From assembly GCA_039178835.1 (NCBI GenBank), contig JBCDFA010000005.1, positions 1-64,000 of the forward strand: a stretch of 64,000 nt of DNA. Direction: 5' to 3'. The stretch is from AL-N1 sp039178835 (lineage in GTDB: Bacteria > Chloroflexota > Chloroflexia > Chloroflexales > Roseiflexaceae). This document shows positions 54,048 through 63,331 of the stretch, piece by piece; the stretch's first letter is position 1; each line of letters opens with the position of its first letter. The translations under genes were made by a program, and so were the position numbers. The notes below the pieces were generated by a model. The model ran no database searches. It had not been told where the DNA came from and saw only the letters and a program-made list of their open reading frames with translations.

Positions 54048-55178
54048 GTGACCCAGAACATGACCCTGACCACGACGACAACTGATACCCGAAACCTGGA
54101 CACGCTGGCCCGCCGCGCCCCCGCTACAGATGATCTGCTCCAACTGAACGACTGGCTGTCCACTCACGGTCCTGCCCACCTCAACGCCATCGCACGGATC
54201 GAACTCGCCGAGCAGATGATCACCCGGCGACGCTTTCTGATTGGCGCAGGGACGCTCGGTTTGGGCATGATCACTGGCTGCGGAGCGGAGGAGGCGAAAG
54301 CACCGACGGCGACGAGCACAAGCACGGGCTATCCACGCACCGTTGAACACGCCGGTGGGACAACGACAATTGAGACTAAGCCGACTACAATCCTTGTGAT
54401 GCGAACTTTTTACGAACTCGATGCGCTCCTTTTTCTCGGCATTATTCCAGCACTGATTGGATCATTTCCTGGTCGTAGGTTCTACCCCTGGCAAATCGAT
54501 GCTGGGGCAGATGAAGCCACAGTGATGGATATGTCGAATGGTCCTAATCTTGAGCAAGCCGTAGCCGCTGGGGTTGACTTCGCAATTGCGAACGAAACAT
54601 TTTTCAACGGAGCGCAAGAGCAGATAGAGGCCATGAGCAGTGTCGCTCCGGTAGTAGCATTACCAGATCTTGACTTCGAGGAGCAGCTACGCATTGTTCG
54701 TGACTGTCTCGACCTTTCCGAGGCGACCATTGCACAGAAAACAGATGAGATTGAATCACTGCTCGCCGACGCCCGCTTTGTGCAACCCCCAAGTAGCGTC
54801 TCCGCGATCTCAGTTTTTAGCCCTCCCCAAGTATCTGTGTGGACGAGTCAATCAAGCGCAAGTCTTCTGATGGAGCGCGTTGGGCTCCCAAGCCTCAGTT
54901 CATCACCAGTGCCTGAGCAGCAAGTAGACGGGAATACAGTTGACATTTCCTTGGAGGTCCTGCCCGAAATTGACTCAACGGTGCTGATCGGCATATCGCA
55001 GGACGATCCTGAAACTCAGGATGCTCTAGAGGCTGAACCACTGTTTCAGCAGATTCCCGCTGTCCAAGCAAGGCAATACTACAGACTAAATCCTGATGAT
55101 TCGTGGGCATTGAGAAGCCCTAGTGCTCTGAACTTGCCGGTTGCATTGGAAACACTACAGCGCATCTTCAGCGAATAG
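54048..55178 (+). CDS. Fe3+-siderophore-type substrate-binding protein 9 (constant module, Tat lipoprotein)
   Basis: 376 residues from a GTG start whose context (GAAAGGCC, about 10 bases) and first residues (TQNMTLTTTTTDTR) match gene 8. Constant module RRAPATDDLLQLNDWLSTHG, RRRFLIGAGTLGLGMITG, lipid Cys 78. Body is the most divergent of the array: GPNLEQAVAAGVDFAIANET replaces the usual EPNLE...PDLII, and the end QIPAVQARQYYRLNPDDSWA keeps the closing motif. Divergence may mean a different ligand or relaxed selection. A 225-base gap with REP-like half-sites follows. Confidence 0.88.
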   Translation: MTQNMTLTTTTTDTRNLDTLARRAPATDDLLQLNDWLSTHGPAHLNAIARIELAEQMITRRRFLIGAGTLGLGMITGCGAEEAKAPTATSTSTGYPRTVEHAGGTTTIETKPTTILVMRTFYELDALLFLGIIPALIGSFPGRRFYPWQIDAGADEATVMDMSNGPNLEQAVAAGVDFAIANETFFNGAQEQIEAMSSVAPVVALPDLDFEEQLRIVRDCLDLSEATIAQKTDEIESLLADARFVQPPSSVSAISVFSPPQVSVWTSQSSASLLMERVGLPSLSSSPVPEQQVDGNTVDISLEVLPEIDSTVLIGISQDDPETQDALEAEPLFQQIPAVQARQYYRLNPDDSWALRSPSALNLPVALETLQRIFSE

Positions 55179-55314
55179 CACGAATCATCAGGATGGTCTA
55201 GCGAGAGTAGGTGATAGCAGACAGGTGAAAGGGAATAAGAACAATGTACCGCTGCGTCGTCATCCATCACTGTTGTAGGGGCAGTCTTGTCTTGTGTCCA
55301 CCCACAGTGATCAG

Positions 55315-55362
55315 CCCTTGAGCGCAGCCGAAGGGAACAATGAGCTGCCGACACGCTCAGGG
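55315..55362. repeat. Degenerate REP-like half-sites between binding-protein genes 9 and 10
   Basis: CCCTTGAGCGCAGCCGAAGG begins at 55315 and GCCGACACGCTCAGGG ends at 55362. Together they resemble the CTTCGACAAGCTCAGG-type dispersed palindrome, also seen at 20895. Confidence 0.35.
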
Positions 55363-55403
55363 TACGTAAGTGCTCAAGATATATGAACGAAAGGCCTAAT
55401 CCA

Positions 55404-56549
55404 ATGAACCAGAATACGACACTAACCACTGCCCGACCAACAACCAACGCCTGTGACCTCGACACCCTCGTCTGTCGCGCCCCCGCGACCGACGACCTGC
55501 TGGCCCTCGCTGATTGGTTCGGCACGAACGGGGCGGCTCACTTGAGTGCTATTGAGCGCATCGAATTGGCCGAGCGCCTGATCACTCGGCGGCACTTCCT
55601 GATTGGCGCTGGGGCGCTCGGTTTGGGCATGATCACTGGCTGCGGAGCGGAGGAGGCGGCAGCACCGACGGCGACGGTGGCGACACGGACGATTACTGAT
55701 GGCCTTGGTCGCGAGGTCGTCCTCCCAGCTAATCCCCAACGCATCGCGGTACTAGAGCCCGACAACTTCTTAAATGTCCTCGCCTTGAACGCTCCCATCG
55801 CAGCTGCACCAAACTTAGAGGGCTTCGGCGCGTTTTATGAAGAATTGTTCCCGGAAGGTGCGACAGATATCGGCAGCTTCGGGGAGCCTAATCTTGAGCT
55901 GCTGACGACCGCTGCGCCCGACGTCATCATTGTCACGCCAAGTCGGGTTGAGGAAATCTTGGATCAGCTTGAACAAATTGCTCCAGTAGTCGGAATACCA
56001 ATTTTCGAGGAAGACGAGAATCAAACATGGCAGAAGTACTTTCGGCCTGTGGCCGAAGCTTTGGGACGCCAAGAAGAGGCTGAAGAGATCATCACTGCTT
56101 ACGACGAACGGGTGGCAGGCATTCGCGCCGCGCTCGGTGGCGCTGAAGCGGTCGCAGCGATGACATTCTCCTTTCTCCGGTTCCGAGACCCCGCCACATT
56201 CTACATTACCGGTATTCAGCACAGTATCGGCCAGTTTCTCTACAATGACCTCGGATTTTCACTTCCCGCTGCGATCTCGGAGGCAGATGGGTTCGGTCGC
56301 ACAGTTTCGCTCGAAGAGATTGAGCTAGCGGACGCTGACATTATCTTCGGCTACAGCTTCGGTGAGGAGGAACACGAAGTATCACAGCCCGTGTGGGATA
56401 GTCCACTGTGGCAACGACTGAACGCTGTGCAGAACGGCCGGTTCTATGAACTGGGTGAGTACTGGTGGGCCATCAGTCCTCAAACAGTGAACCGCTGGCT
56501 TGATGACATCGAGCAATATGTGGTCGAGGACAGCAATCCGCCTAGTTGA
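55404..56549 (+). CDS. Fe3+-siderophore-type substrate-binding protein 10 (constant module, Tat lipoprotein)
   Basis: 381 residues. Constant module CRAPATDDLLALADWFGTNG, HLSAIERIELAERLITRRHF (RRH instead of RRR; the twin Arg is kept), LIGAGALGLGMITG and a lipid Cys near 81. Body: RTITDGLGREVVLPANPQRI, EPNLELLTTAAPDVIIVTPS and LEQIAPVVGIP, with the closing NAVQNGRFYELGEYWWAIS. ATG at 55404 rather than 55383, by analogy with gene 9 whose upstream GAAAGGCCTAATCCA is identical. Confidence 0.9.
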   Translation: MNQNTTLTTARPTTNACDLDTLVCRAPATDDLLALADWFGTNGAAHLSAIERIELAERLITRRHFLIGAGALGLGMITGCGAEEAAAPTATVATRTITDGLGREVVLPANPQRIAVLEPDNFLNVLALNAPIAAAPNLEGFGAFYEELFPEGATDIGSFGEPNLELLTTAAPDVIIVTPSRVEEILDQLEQIAPVVGIPIFEEDENQTWQKYFRPVAEALGRQEEAEEIITAYDERVAGIRAALGGAEAVAAMTFSFLRFRDPATFYITGIQHSIGQFLYNDLGFSLPAAISEADGFGRTVSLEEIELADADIIFGYSFGEEEHEVSQPVWDSPLWQRLNAVQNGRFYELGEYWWAISPQTVNRWLDDIEQYVVEDSNPPS

Positions 56550-56590
56550 GTTGGATCAACAAAGCGATGTGAAATGAAAGGACCAAAAGT

Positions 56591-57715
56591 ATGACCAAGA
56601 ACATGACTCTGACAAACCGGAATCTAACCACAACCGATGCCGAAAACCTGGATACCCTCATCCACCGTGCCCCTGCCACGGATGACCTACTCCAACTCGC
56701 TGACTGGCTGGCCAGCAACGGCGCAGATCACCTGAGCGCCATCGGACGGATCGAACTGGCCGAGCGGCTGATCACCCGCCGCCGCTTTCTGATCGGTGCA
56801 GGGGCATTGGTCTTGGCAGGATGTGGTCTAGGCGACGAGGCGGCAGCACCGACGGCGATAACTGAAACCACGCGCAAGATTATTGACGATCTCAGTCGTA
56901 GTATTGAGGTGCCTGCCATGCCTCAGCGGATCGTGGTAATGAGCCAGCAATTTATTGAGCTAGCGACTGCGCTAGACATTGTAATTGTCGGTGCTGGCGT
57001 CAGTGGCTTCGAGATTAATGGCGAAACACTTAAGCGCCTGCCTTACCTTGACCGTGATGTGCCCGGCGCCCCACAAACGCTCAACCTCGTCGAGCCGAGC
57101 ATTGAGGCGATCACCGCGCTCAACCCTGATCTCATCATCACACCGCCTATTAGGGACCCAGCGTATGAAGTGCTCCTCGACATTGCCCCCACACTCTACT
57201 TCAACCCTTCAACAGACTGGCGACCGACACTGCACAAGTTCGCCGAAGCGGTTGGACGAACCACACAGGCTGAGCAGGTCATTGATGACTATGATGACGA
57301 TATCGCGGCATGGCGCGAGGAAACTGCACCACTGGTTGAGCAAGCGCCCGAGGTGATGCTCATCCTCTTACATACTGAGGAACAGGTCTTTGTGATGAAT
57401 GAGGATGCGCCAGCCGGCCGTGTACTCGGTTCACTAGGCTTTCGCGTAGTGGTGCCCGAGGGTGTGCAGGTGCCAGAGAACGGTGTCGCGCCAGTGTCCG
57501 TAGAGGTTCTCGCCGACCTCACGACTGATGTCATCATCACCACGGGGGCGACAGGGCCGCTTGACCCTAATCACCCCGCTCTCCCACTCTTTGAGTCATT
57601 GGACACTCCTGTTGGGCTGGCACCACTGCCAGCGGGTATCGGCAACGCTGGCCCGTACTCTGATCGCATTTTCATCGACGTTTTCGTTGAGGCGATCCGT
57701 AGCGTACTCACCTGA
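56591..57715 (+). CDS. Fe3+-siderophore-type substrate-binding protein 11 (constant module, Tat lipoprotein)
   Basis: 374 residues. Constant module IHRAPATDDLLQLADWLASN, HLSAIGRIELAERLITRRRF, LIGAGALVLAGC (shortened hydrophobic core, lipid Cys about 75). Body resembles lipoprotein 4: VVMSQQFIELATALDIVIVG, EPSIEAITALNPDLIITPPI, LDIAPTLYF, ending NAGPYSDRIFIDVFVEA where gene 4 has FTGPFAEMIYLEGFVNA. Starts 41 bases after gene 10, with GAAAGGA upstream. Confidence 0.9.
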   Translation: MTKNMTLTNRNLTTTDAENLDTLIHRAPATDDLLQLADWLASNGADHLSAIGRIELAERLITRRRFLIGAGALVLAGCGLGDEAAAPTAITETTRKIIDDLSRSIEVPAMPQRIVVMSQQFIELATALDIVIVGAGVSGFEINGETLKRLPYLDRDVPGAPQTLNLVEPSIEAITALNPDLIITPPIRDPAYEVLLDIAPTLYFNPSTDWRPTLHKFAEAVGRTTQAEQVIDDYDDDIAAWREETAPLVEQAPEVMLILLHTEEQVFVMNEDAPAGRVLGSLGFRVVVPEGVQVPENGVAPVSVEVLADLTTDVIITTGATGPLDPNHPALPLFESLDTPVGLAPLPAGIGNAGPYSDRIFIDVFVEAIRSVLT

Positions 57716-57892
57716 AATACGATGATGGGTGATGAAAAGACTCAGGATAGCATGGACGCCTATAGTGGGATGGGAGATTTTAGCCTCACTTAGTCCCTGT
57801 AAAGATCGAGCTATCAGAAAATGCAGCATAGAAACGACAAGCGTTGGAGCACTCAATCACTTGAATGCTTCACAATGAAAGGAACTACTTCC

Positions 57893-59116
57893 ATGAGCAA
57901 GAACCGCCATCAGAAATCGAGCACAACCGAGTTGAAACGAAAACTGGCTGCCGCACTGGTGAGCCGCCGACGCTTCTTAATCGGCGCAGGGGCGATAGGT
58001 CTTAGTACCGTTACCGGTTGTGGTGAGCAGCAGGCTACCGAGAACGCCCCAGTGTCTACAGATGTTCCTACCACCATTCCACCTACTGCTACGCCTGCTG
58101 CTCCCACCATCGTGCCAACCGCAGCGAGTGGCACCTATCAGGTGCCGGGTTTTCCGGCCTTCGTACCTGCCCCCACGATGATCGAAGTTGTTGAGGACCG
58201 GGGCGATACAGTTCTTGTTCGGCACACGTTGGGCGAAGTCGAGATTCCTAAGAACCCACAGCGTGTTTTCGCTGACTCACAAGCATTGCAGACTGCTCTA
58301 TTGCTCGAACTTAATCTGGTCGGAGCCGATTACTATCCCGGAGGTGATGACATTCCTAGTTTGGCTGAGGCATTTGCTGGCATTCCTGATATTCTCGAGT
58401 CAAGTTCGGATGATCTGAGCTATGAACGTGTGTTGAGCTTGAAGCCAGATCTTATCATTGCCCCCGGTCATCTTCAATTCCCCGCTTCCGGTGATCCTGA
58501 AGAAGCCTATGAACTACTGAGTCAGATAGCACCTACGATAACCTTTACCGACAATGCTTTTGTTTTCTGGGAGCAAGCCGCTTTGGATTTGGGACGCGTA
58601 TTTGGCAGGGAGGATGAAGTCGTAGCGAGGCTCGAAACCTTCGAACAAGATGTTGCAGAAGCCTGCGAACCAGTGCAAAGCGCAATTGGGGATGAATCTG
58701 TTCTCCATATACAAATTTTCGGGACAACACCGGTTTTAGCGAGTGTTGGTCAGCCGGACGCTTCAGGGGATGGCTTTAAACCGACTGGTGATAACCGTTG
58801 GCTCTATGAATGGTGTCAGATGTCACCACCTGAAAATCTGGCAGAGCTTGTACCACCTCCAATGAGGTTTCTTGAGATTACTGGTGAGCAGATTCCTGAT
58901 CTAAAAGGAGATCACATCGTTTTAATGCTTGGCGATGATGAGGCGATTGAAAGTTATGAAGACATTCTCTCCAACCCATTGTGGCAAGTAGTGCCAGCGG
59001 TTCAAGAAGGAAATGTCTACATTATGCCGCGTATAGGAGGATTCGATTACGAAAGCACACTCTATACAATAAGTGTTTTGGGAGAAGCCATCGAAGAAGC
59101 TAATTCAAGCAGATAA
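57893..59116 (+). CDS. Fe3+-siderophore-type substrate-binding protein 12 (Tat lipoprotein without the constant module)
   Basis: 407 residues. Short basic lead (SKNRHQKSSTTELKRKLAAA), then VSRRRFLIGAGAIGLSTVTG and lipid Cys 43. The Arg motif and hydrophobic core match the other copies but the RAPATDD module is absent. A Pro/Thr linker (PTTIPPTATPAAPTIVPTAA) leads to a body with HTLGEVEIPKNPQRVFADSQ, SLKPDLIIAPGH and LSQIAPTITF. The closing PAVQEGNVYIMPRIGGFDYE is family-like. GAAAGGA 9 bases before the ATG, as in its module-bearing neighbours. Confidence 0.9.
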   Translation: MSKNRHQKSSTTELKRKLAAALVSRRRFLIGAGAIGLSTVTGCGEQQATENAPVSTDVPTTIPPTATPAAPTIVPTAASGTYQVPGFPAFVPAPTMIEVVEDRGDTVLVRHTLGEVEIPKNPQRVFADSQALQTALLLELNLVGADYYPGGDDIPSLAEAFAGIPDILESSSDDLSYERVLSLKPDLIIAPGHLQFPASGDPEEAYELLSQIAPTITFTDNAFVFWEQAALDLGRVFGREDEVVARLETFEQDVAEACEPVQSAIGDESVLHIQIFGTTPVLASVGQPDASGDGFKPTGDNRWLYEWCQMSPPENLAELVPPPMRFLEITGEQIPDLKGDHIVLMLGDDEAIESYEDILSNPLWQVVPAVQEGNVYIMPRIGGFDYESTLYTISVLGEAIEEANSSR

Positions 59117-59339
59117 TTGATTATTTGTTTTTGTACAGCACTACTACGGATGAAGAACGATAATAAGACAGTGGAGCGGAGAATAGCACTGCTTCAAAGT
59201 TCCACTGCCCTAGAGTTTAACAAAGAATCAATAACCAATCTGCTTACTGCCCGTTCACTCTCACTTTACTTATTACAACGGTCTATGTCTGTAGCAGGGT
59301 GAGTGTGGCAACGATGTCTGCAGCAAAAGGACCAATCTA

Positions 59340-60509
59340 ATGATCCGGAACGACAATCTGACGACCATTGATGTAGATACAAAAGTTGATGATAATCCAT
59401 TTATTTCAACTGTTAACCAGCACAACCAAAGACCAATAATGAACCGCATCATCTATTGCCTAACCACTCTGCTACTGCTAGCGCTGCTGGTAGCCTGCGG
59501 ACCCACCGAGGTAACTAGTCCCGCAGCAGATGAGCCTGTGGCGGAGGCGACGTCCGTACCAGAGGAAGCGACAAGCGACGAGGTCGCTGTAGCTGATGAG
59601 CGCGCGGCGGAAGAAGACGCAAGCGATGAGGTCGCCGCGACTGAGGGCGAATGCGAGGAGGGCTTCCGCCTCGTTGAGCATACAGGCGGTGAGACATGCA
59701 TTCCTGAAGACCCGCAGCGCATCGCTGTCGTCGGTGACCGCCACATTGGTGAAATTTTGATCGCACTGGGAGTCGAGCCGGTTGCTGTTACGACCAAGGA
59801 AGAATATCCTGAGTTTGTACAGGAGGAGTTCAGTGATTTTAATGCTGTAATTGATCTTGCCAATCACATAGAACCGAACCTTGAGGTACTGGCAGAAGTA
59901 GGTCCCGATCTGATCATCATGCACGGCGACTTCTACGACACGGTGAGCCAAATCGCACCTACGGTACAAATAGCTGACCCTTTTGTCGGTGTAAGACAAA
60001 TCATCATTGATGTCGGTTCTATCTTCGGTGAAGACCAGACTGAAGCGCTACTCGCCCTCGTGGATAATGCGGTTGAGACGGTCACCTGCGCCGTAGAGAA
60101 CCCGGACGAGATCACGGTTTCAGGCACTGCGCCCTGGCAGGGTCAATTTGAAGTTGTGACAACCCGACCCTTCCTGACGCACTCATTTTTACTTCAAGAA
60201 GCCGGGTTCACAATACCCGAAGATCACGCCGAAATTAGCGAGTCGCGTTTGGTTAGTCTTGAGCGGCTAGATGTCGTAGACACCGATGTCTTGTTTGTTC
60301 ACCGATTCTATATGGAGGATGAGGACCCCGATGCCACATTTGAGTCACCGCTTTGGCAGAACTTAGAGGTGGTTCAAAATGGCAATGTTATTGAGGGTGA
60401 TTTTCGCTGGTGGGGTGTCGGCGGTCCCTTAGCTGCACAGCGAACCGCAGACGAAATAGTTGCTGGTCTGGAAGAGATCGGCTTGGCCACACCCTGTGAA
60501 ACAAATTAA
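59340..60509 (+). CDS. Fe3+-siderophore-type substrate-binding protein 13 (mosaic leader, ordinary lipoprotein signal)
   Basis: 389 residues from ATG 59340, which has the array-typical AAAGGA about 8 bases upstream. The first 33 residues (MIRNDNLTTIDVDTKVDD and on) look like the start of a constant-module copy, but the module and Arg motif are missing. Instead an ordinary lipoprotein signal begins at an internal Met (59439: MNRIIYCLTTLLLLALLVAC). An Ala/Glu/Asp linker and the two-Cys leader CEEGFRLVEHTGGETCIPED follow, then the body (EPNLEVLAEVGPDLIIMHGD, SQIAPTVQI). The real start may be 59439. It looks like a recombinant between the two subtypes. Confidence 0.85.
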   Translation: MIRNDNLTTIDVDTKVDDNPFISTVNQHNQRPIMNRIIYCLTTLLLLALLVACGPTEVTSPAADEPVAEATSVPEEATSDEVAVADERAAEEDASDEVAATEGECEEGFRLVEHTGGETCIPEDPQRIAVVGDRHIGEILIALGVEPVAVTTKEEYPEFVQEEFSDFNAVIDLANHIEPNLEVLAEVGPDLIIMHGDFYDTVSQIAPTVQIADPFVGVRQIIIDVGSIFGEDQTEALLALVDNAVETVTCAVENPDEITVSGTAPWQGQFEVVTTRPFLTHSFLLQEAGFTIPEDHAEISESRLVSLERLDVVDTDVLFVHRFYMEDEDPDATFESPLWQNLEVVQNGNVIEGDFRWWGVGGPLAAQRTADEIVAGLEEIGLATPCETN

Positions 60510-60693
60510 GCCATAGGTGAGGTGGTAGAGGAAACAAGTGATAGGGAAAAGAAAACAGTGTACAGCGTATAGGGACAAGCTTTTGTACGTTCGCCTGAAC
60601 CCATCAACAGTTTGTGTTCCCTTATGACGATAGAACCACCAAACGGATCGCTAGAACTGGACGATATAAGACTTGCTGAAAGGAATACACAGA

Positions 60694-61890
60694 ATGAAAC
60701 CAACCACGATTTTCACCGCTATACAACCAACAACCAACACCCACGACCTCGACGCGCTGGCCCGCCGCGCCCCAGCTACCGACGACCTGCTTGAACTGGC
60801 CGTCTGGCTCAGCACGAACGGCGCGACACACCTCAGTGCCATCGCACGCATCGAACTGGCGGAGCGGCTGATCACCCGCCGCCGCTTCCTGATTGGCGCG
60901 GGGGCACTCAGCCTTGGCGTGATCACTGGCTGTGGTGCCGAGGAGGAGGTAGACGCACCTACGGCGACAACGGATGGAATGCGGATGTTTGACCACCCAT
61001 TGTTGGTTGATGGGCCGGTGCGGATTCCGGCGAGTCCGGAGCGCATCGTCGCACTCGATCCCTTTGCCTATGAACTGCTTGTGTTGGCAGGTCAGCCACC
61101 GCTTGGGGCCATCGGTTTTATGGAGGAGTTCAGGAACAATTTTCCCGAAGCTGAGGAACTGCAACAGGCGTTGGCACAGACCGAAAGTGTAGGGTCTTTC
61201 CCAACCGATGTAGAAAGCGTTGTTGCGTTGAGGCCCGATCTTATCCTTAGTGGTGCTTTCTTGGAAGAGACCAACGCGCAATTGCAAGAGGTTGCGCCGC
61301 TCCTGGTGATAGCGAGCGGAGGCTCTCAATGGAAATCGATGATGCGCTTCTGGGGTGAGGCACTCAACCAGACCGACCTTGTGGAGCAGCTGTTTGCCGC
61401 ATACGAGGCGCGCTTGGCAACACTGCGCGAAACTGTCGGCAACCCGACTGATATCACGATCTCTATCATTCGCATTCGAGAAGAACGCATATTTATGGAT
61501 ACGAATAATGGCGCCTCAATCGTGGTTGAAGACGCCGGGTTTAGTCGCCCACCATCGCAGGCATACACACTTGAGGAGTCTGAAGCACAATATGGTAACC
61601 CATACGCCGCCGAGATTTCTCGCGAAGAACTCCAACTCGCTGATGGCGACTACATCTTTGCGTGGGGCGCATACTATCTCGACGACGTGGCGACCGCTGC
61701 CGACAGAATCTTGGAAAGTCCTGTGTGGCAGTCGCTCAACGCGGTACAGAACGAGCAGGCGTTTCAGGTCGGCGAGCACTGGATTGGACGCGCTTTCTAC
61801 GGCGCACACGCAGTCATTGATGATCTCTTCCGCTACGTCGCCGAAGTAGATCCACAGGAAGTCTCGCCGAACCCGCTGCTGAACGCGTGA
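60694..61890 (+). CDS. Fe3+-siderophore-type substrate-binding protein 14 (constant module, Tat lipoprotein)
   Basis: 398 residues. Constant module DLDALARRAPATDDLLELAV, HLSAIARIELAERLITRRRF, LIGAGALSLGVITG and a lipid Cys near 80. Body belongs to the gene 2/5 subtype: DGMRMFDHPLLVDGPVRIPA aligns with their CxxGxRLFxH..CIP leader but both Cys are gone. It ends NAVQNEQAFQVGEHWIGRAF and ...AEVDPQEVSPNPLLNA, matching the restored C-terminus of gene 2. GAAAGGA about 9 bases upstream of the ATG. Confidence 0.9.
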   Translation: MKPTTIFTAIQPTTNTHDLDALARRAPATDDLLELAVWLSTNGATHLSAIARIELAERLITRRRFLIGAGALSLGVITGCGAEEEVDAPTATTDGMRMFDHPLLVDGPVRIPASPERIVALDPFAYELLVLAGQPPLGAIGFMEEFRNNFPEAEELQQALAQTESVGSFPTDVESVVALRPDLILSGAFLEETNAQLQEVAPLLVIASGGSQWKSMMRFWGEALNQTDLVEQLFAAYEARLATLRETVGNPTDITISIIRIREERIFMDTNNGASIVVEDAGFSRPPSQAYTLEESEAQYGNPYAAEISREELQLADGDYIFAWGAYYLDDVATAADRILESPVWQSLNAVQNEQAFQVGEHWIGRAFYGAHAVIDDLFRYVAEVDPQEVSPNPLLNA

Positions 61891-61898
61891 CACTGGAG

Positions 61899-61932
61899 CG
61901 GTGCAGGGTTTCAATGTGCGAACGCTGCACCG
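61899..61932 (+). other. Intergenic stem-loop after binding-protein gene 14
   Basis: CGGTGCAG (61899-61906) pairs with CTGCACCG (61925-61932). No T-run follows, so it is more likely mRNA structure than a terminator. Confidence 0.4.
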
Positions 61933-61947
61933 TTCAACCACAGGATT

Positions 61948-61997
61948 GTTCGCCCTGTCGGATAGTGACCAAATAATGTGCACAAGGAGAAACCACC
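61948..61997 (+). repeat. Upstream direct repeat, copy 1 (before binding-protein gene 15)
   Basis: 50 bases ending at the start codon, from GTTCGCCCTGTCGG through AAGGAGAAACCACC. It differs from copy 2 (63282-63331) at two positions by eye. It includes the AAGGAG ribosome-binding site. Confidence 0.85.
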
Positions 61998-63185
61998 ATG
62001 CAACGAAATGAGACTTTGACCACCACGACCGGAACGACGACCGACGCCTACGACCTTGACGTGCTCGCCCACCGCGCACCCGTCACCGATGACCTGCTCC
62101 AACTCGCCGATTGGCTGGCCACCAATGGTCCTGTTCGCCTCAGTGCGATTGCGCGGATCGAACTGGCGGAGCGGCTGATCACCCGCCGCCGCTTCCTGAT
62201 TGGCGCGGGGGCACTCGGACTTGGCGTCATCACCGGCTGTGGGCCGGAGGAGGAAGCGGCCGCGCCCACGACGACGGTGGCGACGCGCATCGTAGAGCAC
62301 GCTGGCGGAACCATCGAGGTTCCCGCAAACCCGCAGCGGGTGGTCGTCATCAGCCCGACGATCGTTGTACATCTGGTCTCGGTAGATTTGACTCCGGTGG
62401 CTGCCGACAATCACGGCCCCTTGTGGATGCGCCCCTACCGTGAGCGGTACGACGAGGACATGCAAATCTCTGAGATTAGCACGGTCGGAAGCGGCCTGGA
62501 GCCCAACCTGGAGCAGATCGCCTCCATCGGCCCGGACTTAATCCTGACCGAGACCATTATGGACGAGAGCATCCAGGAACGACTGGCCGAGATCGCCCCG
62601 ACGGTCGTCATCTTCCGCGGCGAACTGGAGAACTACCCCGAGCAGGGGCCGACGAACGCCGGGTGGAAGCCAGCCTTTGACCAGACCGTCCGGGCCGTCG
62701 GACGCCAAGAGGAGGCCGAACAGTGGCACCAGCGATACCAGGATCAGGTAGACCAGGCCAGAGCGGTGTCCGAGGGAATCAGCGTCTCTTTTATCCGCCC
62801 GCAGCGGGGGACCGGTAACTTCACCCTGGACGGCACGACCGCCTTTGCTGGCAGCGTGGCCGAAGAGTCCGGCTTTACCGTCATCGACGCGCCCGAAGGC
62901 GTCGGTGAAGCCAGGTTCGGCACCGTGAGCATCAGCAACGAGCGCCTGGACATCGCAGACGGCGACGTGATCGTGACCAGCGACGCCACCGACTTTGGCT
63001 TCTTGGATGAGACGGGCGTAGAGATATTCGCGCGCAACCCGCTGTGGGAGACCCTACCCGCGGTAGAAGCCGACAGGGTGCTGGTGCTGCCCGAACAGAT
63101 CTACAACGGCGGCACCTACGCCTACGCTATAGCGCTGCTCACCGAGTTGCGGGAAGCGGTAGTTCAGGGCGAAGTCAACGCCTAA
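61998..63185 (+). CDS. Fe3+-siderophore-type substrate-binding protein 15 (constant module, Tat lipoprotein)
   Basis: 395 residues. Constant module HRAPVTDDLLQLADWLATNG, LSAIARIELAERLITRRRF, LIGAGALGLGVITG and a lipid Cys near 78. Body: RIVEHAGGTIEVPANPQRVV, EPNLEQIASIGPDLILTETI, LAEIAPTVVIF, closing PAVEADRVLVLPEQIYNGGT. Markedly GC-rich. Leader sequence (QRNETLTTTTGTTTD) and the 50 upstream bases are near-identical to gene 16, showing a recent duplication of the 5' part while the bodies differ. Confidence 0.9.
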   Translation: MQRNETLTTTTGTTTDAYDLDVLAHRAPVTDDLLQLADWLATNGPVRLSAIARIELAERLITRRRFLIGAGALGLGVITGCGPEEEAAAPTTTVATRIVEHAGGTIEVPANPQRVVVISPTIVVHLVSVDLTPVAADNHGPLWMRPYRERYDEDMQISEISTVGSGLEPNLEQIASIGPDLILTETIMDESIQERLAEIAPTVVIFRGELENYPEQGPTNAGWKPAFDQTVRAVGRQEEAEQWHQRYQDQVDQARAVSEGISVSFIRPQRGTGNFTLDGTTAFAGSVAEESGFTVIDAPEGVGEARFGTVSISNERLDIADGDVIVTSDATDFGFLDETGVEIFARNPLWETLPAVEADRVLVLPEQIYNGGTYAYAIALLTELREAVVQGEVNA

Positions 63186-63281
63186 GCGGTGCGCACTTGA
63201 GAAATCCCACGGAACTTCGTAGGTGGAAGCCTCGGTGTGGGCGGGAGCGGATGACTGTCCCCCTTCGCCCATCACGAATCG

Positions 63282-63331
63282 GTTCGCCCTGTCGGATAGT
63301 GACCAGATAATGTGCACAAGGAGAAAACACC
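63282..63331 (+). repeat. Upstream direct repeat, copy 2 (before binding-protein gene 16)
   Basis: 50 bases ending at the start codon; near-identical to 61948-61997 (two differences). Contains AAGGAG 9 bases before the ATG. Confidence 0.85.
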
